Shown: positions 56,687-64,000 of the stretch, one piece after another
How positions within the stretch are numbered: the first letter of the stretch is position 1
Layout: each line of letters starts with the position of its first letter
Source: Schizophyllum amplum
Taxonomy: Eukaryota; Basidiomycota; Agaricomycetes; Agaricales; Schizophyllaceae
Assembly: GCA_007026445.1 (NCBI GenBank)
Contig: VDMD01000011.1
Span: 248,001 to 312,000, forward strand
Direction: 5' to 3'
DNA length: 64,000 bases
Translations under genes and position numbers: made by a program
Notes under the pieces: model-generated
What the model was told of the DNA's origin: nothing
The model's database searches: none
The model's input: only the letters and a program-made list of their open reading frames with translations

Positions 56687-57519
56687 GGTGGTGTGCAGGA
56701 CGAGCGCGATCGGTGGTTGATGAGTGCGGGGTCACGGTATCGTCCTTCGGCTCGGCGTGTCGCGCGCCCTGCTGGGGCGTAAATGAATGTGTGTTATAGG
56801 CGCGTTTCCATGGTCTGCTTACGGGAAAAGGTGTAGGGAGTGGCAAGACGACAAATGTGTCGCCTCAGAGATCATCGATCGCGAAACGTCCCGTGTGACC
56901 GGGAGATCGGGCCGAAGTTGAACATACCGCGGCGGGGAGCGGTGATTGTCATGCCCTGCCCTGGGGCGGTCTCAATTCTTGCTCACTGGACATGAGAACG
57001 AGGGTGTAGCCTTGCCTGACTGCCTCCGTGCACGCTCATCTCCTTGCTTCGATAGTCCGGCTTCCAATGCATGGCACAAGTCATCGCAGCACGTGATCGA
57101 AAAGGCTGGCTGCAGCAAGGGCTGAGGAAGCGATAACCTAAATTCAGGACATTCACTGCTGACGGAGAGAGTAGCGTGCCCGTTGAGGTGAGTCCGGCAC
57201 TGTATACTATCGATGGCAGGACATCCTCCGATCTGAACGAATTACGACAGAGGCCACTGTTGCCATGTCCTGCATGTCTCTTGATGTATAGACTGAGCTA
57301 ATGTACACCTTAGTAGGTCCATCTTTATAGAAGCAGGGATTCTGGCGTCGCACGCTGAGGGCAGGTGCAAAGTTCAGAGTAAAGAGATATCGAAAACAAG
57401 GGCAAGTCCGGAAGGAGGTGCGTGACGCGCTTTGATCTGCATACTCCCACGCCCGATTCCCTCCACACTTGTCCACTGTCCAGCTGATCATTGCTCGCTG
57501 TCCACCTCCCCAGTGCTGG
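56687..57519. other. Divergent promoter region of HEM3 and copper-fist gene
   Basis: No supported gene. On the left it holds the HEM3 promoter, on the right the copper-fist promoter. No recognisable copper-response element was identified by eye. Confidence 0.45.
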
Positions 57520-57527
57520 TATATATA
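57520..57527 (+). promoter_or_regulatory. TATA box of the copper-fist gene
   Basis: TATATATA inside the palindrome GGTATATATACC, 66 bp upstream of the start codon. That spacing is short for a leader, so the leader would be of minimal length. Confidence 0.5.
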
Positions 57528-57592
57528 CCAGGCCTAGCGGGCTTGCTAGATCCCTTGACCTCCTCTGCATATCATCGAGATAGCAGCTCGAG

Positions 57593-59326
57593 ATGGTGAG
57601 TGACCCCCTTATCCGCGCTATATCACACATGCCTAACGACGATCCTCCAGCCCTTCGTGAACAACAAGAAGTTCGCCTGGTGCGCTTTCCCTTACCCCCT
57701 TCTCTCCCCCTTCTTACGCCCTACCCCACCCCCAGCGAATCCTGCATTAAAGGTCACCGCTCCTCGAACTGTCACCACACCGATCGCCCACTCTTCGAGG
57801 TGAAGAAGAAGGGCCGGCCGGTGTCGCAGTGCACCAAGTGCCGCGAGCTGCGCAAGACAAGGAAGCTGCACTCGAAGTGCAGCTGCCCGCCGACGGACGA
57901 GCCTGAGGCGCGCACACTGCTCGCGCCCGCGTCGGCGTCAGGCAAGCGTGAGTACCGCCTCGATTGTGAGCTGTATTGTACTGGGCCTGACGGGATTTGG
58001 CCAGCGCGGTATATGCCGATTGCGCCGGCGCTGCCCAATGGGCTGCGCGATGTGCTGCAGGGGAACTGGGCGGTGGGCGCGTTGGCGGCGGATGCGAGGC
58101 AGAGGGGTGAGTGCTCTATTCCCTTTCCAGTGGCGAATGCGTGCAGTTTCTCTTGACGTCTGTGCACATACTGATACTTGACTACAGTGGACGCGCTACT
58201 GAACCCGTGCAGCTGCAAGGATGCGCGCAGGTGCAAGTGTAAGGGCAATGCGTCGTCAACGTCGGCAGTGGCGTCTACGTCCACGGTAGCCTCGAAATCA
58301 TCGTCAGCGTTGATGCCTGCCTCATCGTCCAGCGCACCTATCCTCGCATTCCGATCCACGACTGCAACCTCCGGGCCCAATACCCTGGCAGCAAGCTCCG
58401 GGCTGAACGCTCTGGCCGCGGCAGCCGCGGCCATCTCACGACACACGCCTTCCCATGCGAAGCATCCCTCCTCGGTCACGTCGAAGGATTCCACCAACCT
58501 CCCACCGAAACACCCTTCCTCGCGCCCGCCCAGCCCGAAGCACAAACGTTCGAAGGTCGCCCCCGCTGGCTCCTGCTGTGCCTCTACCTCCTCTAAGACC
58601 CCGACTACGACCTATCCTTCCTCCCCAACCCCCAATCTCAGCCTCAGCCCAGGGCCCACGCTCCCACCCCTCCTCTTGGACTCCGCGGACCTCAACGCGT
58701 TCAACCTGCCCACCGCCTTCGACCTCCCGCACTTCACCACCTTCACCTCGCTTGCCGGCTCCGGCTGCACCTGCGGCGTCGACTGTGTGTGCCCTGGGTG
58801 CTCGCAACACCGCGGCGCGGAGCACGTCACGCACACGCACGAGGACTGCGCGGACGGGAACTGCCCGCACTGTGTCACGGAGGGAGGCGAGGGAGATAGG
58901 TTGTTTGCGGCGTCGGGGCTTGGGGGTTTCGGGGGCGGCTATGGAGGAGGGAACGACGCAGACGAGAACAACGACCCGCTGGCGCGGTTCTTCGCGCGCG
59001 CGGCGCTGTTGCCGCTGCCGCCGGTACGGGCGGGCGAGCGGGTCGAGCTGCCGAAGCTGGAGTGCTGTGGGGGAAATTGCGGGTGCCCGAATGGGACGTG
59101 TGGGTGTGGGCAGGCGTGCAATGGGTGTTGTGAGATGCATGCGGGGGAGAAGGGGCATGATTGTCATGGAAGGAAGGGGCACGACCGTCAGACGGAGGCG
59201 CATGGGCGTCTGGCAGGGCAGGAGGTAGAAGAAGAGGCAGGGCGGGAGCGGTCTGTAGCGCGCCTAATCGCGCCGCCCCCCGCGCAGGCGCCGAGGAGCT
59301 GTTGCGCTGGAAAGAACGCTTCGTGA
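57593..59326 (+). CDS. Copper-fist transcription factor
   Basis: Five exons (57593-57595, 57651-57679, 57736-57947, 58005-58106, 58188-59326) give 494 residues. The first exon is just the ATG (ATG|GTGAGT). This is required because the conserved start MPFVNNKKFACESCIKGHR is split there and again after codon 10. The copper fist is complete: CESCIKGHR, SSNCHHTDRP, KKKGRPVSQCTKCRELR, SKCSC. Its zinc and DNA contacts are typical of Ace1/Mac1/Cuf1-family regulators. A Cys-rich module NPCSCKDARRCKCK follows, then a Ser/Pro linker, and two more metal-thiolate-like clusters (CTCGVDCVCPGC and CCGGNCGCPNGTCGCG). The first half resembles activators and the later clusters resemble Mac1-type copper sensors. 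The intron at 57948-58004 could also be retained in frame. Confidence 0.93.
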
Positions 59327-59904
59327 CAGACGAAGGAGGAGAACGCGAATAATGACAATTTCTTACGATCTATCCCGCCTTTGACAACACGGAGTCGGAC
59401 TCATGGAATGGAACAATAACATGTATTGGAGAACCGCATTGGTACATAGTATGTGGCAAACATGGTATTAGGGAGGAGGGGAGGAGGATGGGCGAATGTA
59501 CTGCGCCGTCATCGCGCGCAGGACGCTGAGACGCGTCCCGCGCAGATTGAATCGGACGCAGCCAGTTACGACGCTCTGCCTCTCCACGAGCGCCTGCAGA
59601 ACCCTTCTGTGATACGGGAGCACAAGTGACTCTAAGGCGGGGAGGCAATGACATGAAGAGAAACGCGGTCGCGCGATCGAGCAAAGTTTTAATGCGCGGT
59701 ATTTGTCTTTGTATGGCGAGCGAGGCCGGGGCATGCCGGTGGCGACAGGTGCGCGCCCGGTGGCGGCAGAGCAAGCGCCGGGAGGCCGAGCGCCTGGAGC
59801 GCGTGCGTGTCTTTGTTCTCTGTTCGGTGGTCTCCGTACTTCTTCTTGTTCTCCTGCTCTGCTAGCTGTCTTGACGCGCCTGGGACGCTCTGGGATAGAT
59901 CACG
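59327..59904. other. Spacer before UBE2W-like gene
   Basis: Contains a minus-strand frame (59734-59468) with LPYHRRVLQALVERQSVVTG that is helix-like, but no start or splice chain is convincing. It could be a small convergent gene. No other gene supported. Confidence 0.35.
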
Positions 59905-60897
59905 ATGTCGAGCATAGCGTCGAAGCGACTCGCGAAGGAGCTCCGTGAGGTGCACACAAGTGGATGCCCAGTCGGTGAGTGTGGGCGTTCGTCCCGTGGA
60001 ACCTTCGTTTACTCACGTTACGCATCGGGTGTCTTCGCTTCTCATTGCTATATGGATGACTCGTAGGCATCACACTCGTTCAGGCGGATGACTTCGAGAA
60101 ATGGCTGTTCAGCATCGAGGTGATGGGCGAATCGTTGTACAAGGTGCGCTTGCTGGCCCTTTGACTGTGTCTCTGGACTAACGTGTACTGCTATTAGGGT
60201 CAATCCTTCCTCCTTCAGTTCCGATTTGACCCTCAATACCCGATCTCCGCGCCTGCCGTGCAGTTCGTCGTTGACAACACCAGGAAAGCGCCTGTGCACC
60301 CTGTGCGTCTCGATGCCCCATCCATCCCAATTCACCTTGACTGACACTGTGGGGCAGCATATCTATAGCAATGGCCACGTATGTGCTACTTTACTAGATG
60401 TTCTCCTTGCCAGCTAATACATTCTTCATTCAGATCTGCGCGTCGATACTGGGCAATGAATGGTCGCCTGTATTGAGCGTCACGGCAGTCTGCGTGACGA
60501 TGCAGAGTATGCTGGCATCCTGCAAGGTGCGTCGGAGCCCGCTTGTGCTAACGTCCGTCGTGGCTGACGTGCTATTCGCTAGTCACTTGAGCTGTAAGCG
60601 AACAACATCGCTCCTTTATTCGGCGCGATCTGAACCCTAGTACAGGCCAGAGGATAACGACAGATACGTCCGGCATGCACCGGAAAACCCGAAGAAGGTA
60701 CGTCGCTCATCATCTACTTGTGCTGGTTTTGCTGACCAGTGTCGTTAGACTCGCTTCATGTATCACGGTACGCCTGCCTACCTCCATCCTCTCACTGATT
60801 ATCCGCCTAACTTTCTATGTCTTCAACCGCAGACGATACGTACGTTGCTTTCTTTCCACAAACAAGATAACCCTCTGACATGCACCTCAGTGTATAA
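59905..60897 (+). CDS. UBE2W: UBE2W-type ubiquitin-conjugating enzyme
   Basis: E2 enzyme; the UBE2W family is known to ubiquitinate protein N-termini. Ten exons: 59905-59974, 60067-60143, 60198-60302, 60358-60378, 60434-60526, 60583-60593, 60646-60697, 60749-60767, 60833-60839 and 60891-60897. Phase is continuous and gives 153 residues, close to the human 151. Catalytic motif HIYSNGHICASIL with Cys93; also WLFSIEVMGESLY, FDPQYPISAP and SCKSLELPEDNDRYVRH. The end TRFMYHDDTV matches the family, including a short disordered tail. Exons 4, 6, 8, 9 and 10 have 21, 11, 19, 7 and 7 bp and are each needed to rebuild conserved residues. Confidence 0.93.
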
Positions 60898-61758
60898 TAC
60901 CCACACAACCCCTGGATGACATATCCCAAATGCTCTCTCGCCTGCCATCTTCTTGTGTATACTAACATTACGCCTCCGCGACGATGTATCGATGCTTCAG
61001 GGCATGTCATCCTTAGACTGCCATATATCTTGCTTGTATCTGCCACAGAACCCACGTGTCCGGCCTTGTTGTTGAGGACCCTCCAATTGAACTCGAGTTC
61101 GACCTTTGCGTGACTGTTGGTTTGTGACCGGAGATTGCCGAAGTGGCGAGAATTTGCTACTGCATACCGAAGTACTATCTCTCAATGGACACCGTGATGG
61201 TCGACACAGGCCCCGCGCTCACTCAATCCTCAGGTATTGAGGAAGTAAGATCTGGGCACTCGCCGTCGCGTGCTGAATCCCTTACCACGTGTTTCTCTTC
61301 CGGCATTTGCCGCGGGTATCCCTGTTCATGACCGTCATGTTGACCGCTCCTACGTCGTCCTCGCTCACTTCAGCAACTCTCGAATATCTGTTTGATACAA
61401 CAAGAGGTGGCTTATTGACGGCGCTGTAACTGTGAGCTCTCAGTATATGCCGCTCGTGAGCTCAGCCTACCTGCTCGACGACGGGCATGGGAAAACCGGT
61501 ACACGAGCACCTGATTCCTGCATGCCCGCAGACGACTTTACTGAGCGCCTGACTCATTCTTATTATCAGAAGTCCGTCCGTGGAACAATAGAAGCTTGCT
61601 AAGCGACGGCCCCTACCTGCATCTAATTTCTCCATTCGGGTAGACAAAGGGGTGCTTCTGCTTAAAAGTGTGACGACGGGCGCCTCTGCTCCTTACTTTC
61701 CCTCCCTCCGCACTATCGAGCTACTCGCAACTTACCTCTCAGCTGCAATCAAGTCAAG
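60898..61758. other. Spacer, no gene supported
   Basis: Frames up to 82 codons on both strands; none conserved. The region should hold the UBE2W 3' UTR and the promoter of the next plus-strand gene. Confidence 0.4.
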
Positions 61759-62674
61759 ATGCTCTACGCTCTGTTCCTCCTTGCCCTTCGTGCGGCCAAC
61801 CTCGCCGTCTTCGTCTATGAGGCGTATAACTGGTACTATCAGTATGGTCCTGTTGCCAGAAATGTGTACGAGTACTACGGCAACGATATGATCTATGCGA
61901 TCGTCGTTCTTGTGGTACGTCCCCTATTCGCCTTGCACCTGTCCGCCTTCTCATTCTCTGCTGCAGGTATTGCTGGCGTCGTGCAAACGCCAGGTGCGCG
62001 CCCTCTGCCATGTCCCCTACTGCTACTACGTGCGTTGCTTGGGCCGAGCCGTGCTTCGTGCAGTTGAATTGATAGGCTTCCAGACCCGAGTCAAATTCCC
62101 CGCCGCGGAACAGTTGAAAGCAATGAACCAATTCGCCGTCGATCCGTCCATTGTCCCCCTCCAGCACGCACAGTTCTTCACATGCGTGGTCGCCTTGCAG
62201 ATTGTCACCCTCTATGTGCGTAATTCCTATCATCCTTCTAGGTATGTACGGCGGTTCCGCTCATGCCACATCTGGCAGTGCGACTCCACCTCCGCTTTCT
62301 ACGACCTCGGCTACATCTGCGGGTCTGTGCTTGCGATGGTTGTGGGCTTCTCGGTGGCGCTCGTCATGGTTTTGTTCGACATTCTCAAGTTCTTGCCCAA
62401 ACTCGCATGGCACGCGGTCAGGTTGCTTCTCACCCAACCTTTGGCGTTGATCCCGAGCTCATTCTCAAATCTACTGGCGCTCGCCTGTGGGTGTGGGTTC
62501 TGGGTGCGTGGGATGATGTTGAGAAGTATCATCATCTTCCTTGCTGACATGATACTGCTCATTAGGCTTTCTCCTCGTTGTACGCTCCCCGTTTGGGTTG
62601 AGCTCCCCCCCACCAACACTAGTTATCTCCGACCATCCTCCTCCCTTCTTCTTGCCTTCTTCGTGAAGACATAA
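61759..62674 (+). CDS. Multi-span membrane protein, unrecognised
   Basis: Two exons (61759-61914, 61967-62674) give 287 residues. Hydrophobic segments: LYALFLLALRAANLAVFVY, a second at the exon junction (MIYAIVVLVVLLAS), FFTCVVALQIVTLYV, VLAMVVGFSVALVMVLFDIL, and a last one SIIIFLADMILLI. A Cys/Tyr-rich loop (CHVPYCYYVRC) lies between the second and third segments. No family recognised. The C-terminal part after residue about 260 is Pro/Ser-rich and may be a 3' artefact of a missed intron. Confidence 0.55.
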
Positions 62675-63517
62675 GGTACTTGTCTTGGGTCCTTCATGTC
62701 GTTGAGGATACTGACATGCAGTGTACAGAAAACCTGCTCCGCTTGACCCCGACCTCCTCCGATGAACGATTGCCAGAAGAACTTCCCCCCTTCTTCCATG
62801 GCCGCCTTCAATCTGAAGAACAGTCGTATGTCGCCTGTAACATCTCCAGCTGGGGTCGATACTGATGCGCTTGACATTTAGCGCCTGCCTTGGCCCCATC
62901 CCGAGCATGCCCCGCATGCACGCAGGCTAACTTGCGCGCTTTATAGGCCGCGCGCCACTTAAGCCGCCTGGTTCAAGTTGCCAAGGCCCTACCTTTACGG
63001 CCGTCAAGCTACTAAGACAGCGCTGCTGCTCATCCCGCCAGATTCGCTGGCGTGTTTTGAATGCGCGCGCAACTTCTACATCTGACCAAAATTGGTTTGA
63101 TTTCACTATTCAAAAGCATTCCTACGAAAGCCTCGAGCTTAGACCTGCCTCAACGGCGAGGTAGTACATTCGATGGTCATATACGCAGCGCGCTCAACAC
63201 GCCTGTGTGCCATTGTTGGCCACTTTGACATCTTCTGTTTTTGCACTTTTACCCTACCTTTCCCCTTTCTGATTGCCAGCGCATTTGTGCCTATTTGTGC
63301 TTGTATCTCGTTGTCGTCTGTGTCTTCGTACCGCTCTGTTCAATTTGATCTTCATCTCATAATCTTCCGAACCTAAACAACGACGGGCCAGTTTGCGGCG
63401 TACTACAGCTCGGCGAGAGACTGGTGAAGGTGACGTTCGCCTGCAAGGTGAACCCTTGATTTTCTATGTGGACCGCTATCGAGGGGTGACCAGAAAAAAA
63501 GTGACAGTCCGAGATAA
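62675..63517. other. Spacer, no gene supported
   Basis: Minus-strand frames at 62471-62917 and a pyrimidine-rich stretch at 63230-63370 show no known feature. Confidence 0.4.
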
Positions 63518-64000
63518 TCATGCTTCTGGCGTTAGCGCGACTGCCGTCCCCAGCGTCGCCTGCTCTTGCTTGACCTTCTCACGAGCTAGTCGACCCTTCC
63601 CCCGTGCGCGATCTACCTCCAACCAACGCGCCCGCGCCTCCTCTATAATGGCCAGATCTCCGTCGTACTCCTCTTCAAACCTGTCAACCTCCTTCGCGAA
63701 AGCCTCTGAATCCAGTACGTCGTGATCGCCTCCGCCTTCTCCTGCACCCCTTCTCAGCACGCGCCGCACTCCCGCAAAGAAAGCATCAAGAATGGCGAGG
63801 TTGTGCGCGACTAGCAACGTATGCGCGCCCATCTCGTGGGTGTGCAGCAGGTGGTGCAGGTAGGCGCGGGAGTACGATGGTAAGCGCGACCCTGCATTGG
63901 GTGCCGGCTTGTCGATTGTGCTGTGAGTGAGGCGGGTTGTTGGAACGCGCGGGGCACACGCAACACATGGGCATCCAGATGACTCTGCTTGCGAGTCGAC
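63518..64000 (-). CDS. Queuine tRNA-ribosyltransferase family, C-terminal part
   Basis: Partial; the protein continues past the right window edge. One open frame runs from the edge to TGA at 63518. The zinc site CPCVAC is followed by SYSRAYLHHLLHTHEMGAHT, whose final His completes the zinc site in TGT enzymes, and by LLVAHNLAILDAFFAGVRR. These match the C-terminal part of tRNA-guanine transglycosylases. The last 60 residues, rich in charged residues, resemble the accessory subunit QTRT2 rather than the catalytic subunit. The catalytic Asp lies outside the window, so the choice between subunits is inference. Known role: replacing guanine by queuine at the wobble position of tRNA His, Asn, Asp, Tyr. 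Confidence 0.85.
   Translation of the reverse strand, partial: VDSQAESSGCPCVACAPRVPTTRLTHSTIDKPAPNAGSRLPSYSRAYLHHLLHTHEMGAHTLLVAHNLAILDAFFAGVRRVLRRGAGEGGGDHDVLDSEAFAKEVDRFEEEYDGDLAIIEEARARWLEVDRARGKGRLAREKVKQEQATLGTAVALTPEA

Noticed and set aside
59468..59734. Minus-strand frame with LPYHRRVLQALVERQ
   Set aside because: Helix-like and perhaps real, but upstream part would overlap the first UBE2W exon and no start or family could be supported.
1..64000. tRNA, rRNA, CRISPR or intact transposon
   Set aside because: No B-box with matching A-box and cloverleaf, no rRNA-like sequence, no regular spacer-repeat array, and no transposase or reverse-transcriptase motif was found by eye.

Overview
The window is nuclear DNA of a filamentous basidiomycete, most likely an Agaricomycete. 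Reasons: genes are broken by many introns of about 45-60 bp with GTRNGT...YAG borders, several exons are only 3-21 bp long, intergenic spaces are short, genes lie on both strands without operons, and the protein families are fungal (Cdc123, Ycg1-type condensin, copper-fist regulator, group X-like hybrid histidine kinase, F-box protein with an N-terminal Cys cluster). The species cannot be fixed from the sequence alone. Exon borders below were assigned by hand from splice consensus, reading-frame phase and family conservation. Proteins without strong family conservation have less certain ends.

Layout. 1-5.0 kb: gene-poor, with diverged long repeats (about 0.6-1.9 kb) and short tandem repeats. 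5.0-10.5 kb: a VIT/VWA protein and the DECD-box helicase SUB2, separated by a 19-bp minisatellite. 10.7-15.6 kb: a single-pass surface protein and two decayed relatives. 16-18.9 kb: Borealin/Nbl1-like protein and Cdc123 (both minus). 19.5-22.0 kb: a TATA promoter followed by a 748-bp tandem repeat (2 full copies plus a diverged third). Its hairpins differ between copies by compensatory changes, which suggests a structured non-coding RNA family. 22.5-29.5 kb: F-box protein, UVRAG/Vps38-like PI3K subunit, second minisatellite, mitochondrial dicarboxylate carrier. 30.4-40.4 kb: a weak hypothetical gene, an acidic KEN-box protein, a condensin HEAT subunit and an unrecognised minus-strand gene. 41.4-50.4 kb: a 9-kb dual-kinase hybrid histidine kinase whose N-terminal kinase lacks catalytic residues. 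50.4-52.6 kb: non-coding, with the minisatellite as an inverted repeat. 52.6-64 kb: zinc-finger protein, porphobilinogen deaminase, copper-fist regulator, UBE2W-type E2, a multi-span membrane protein and the C-terminal end of a queuine tRNA-ribosyltransferase-family protein.

The genes do not form one pathway. Several concern chromosome segregation or cell-cycle control (Borealin, Cdc123, condensin, the KEN-box protein), mRNA export (SUB2), autophagy/endosome PI3P signalling (UVRAG), mitochondrial transport and haem synthesis, copper sensing, ubiquitination and tRNA modification. The strongest candidates for something undescribed are the 748-bp structured repeat and the dispersed 19-bp minisatellite family. 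Exceptionally small exons are a further notable property.
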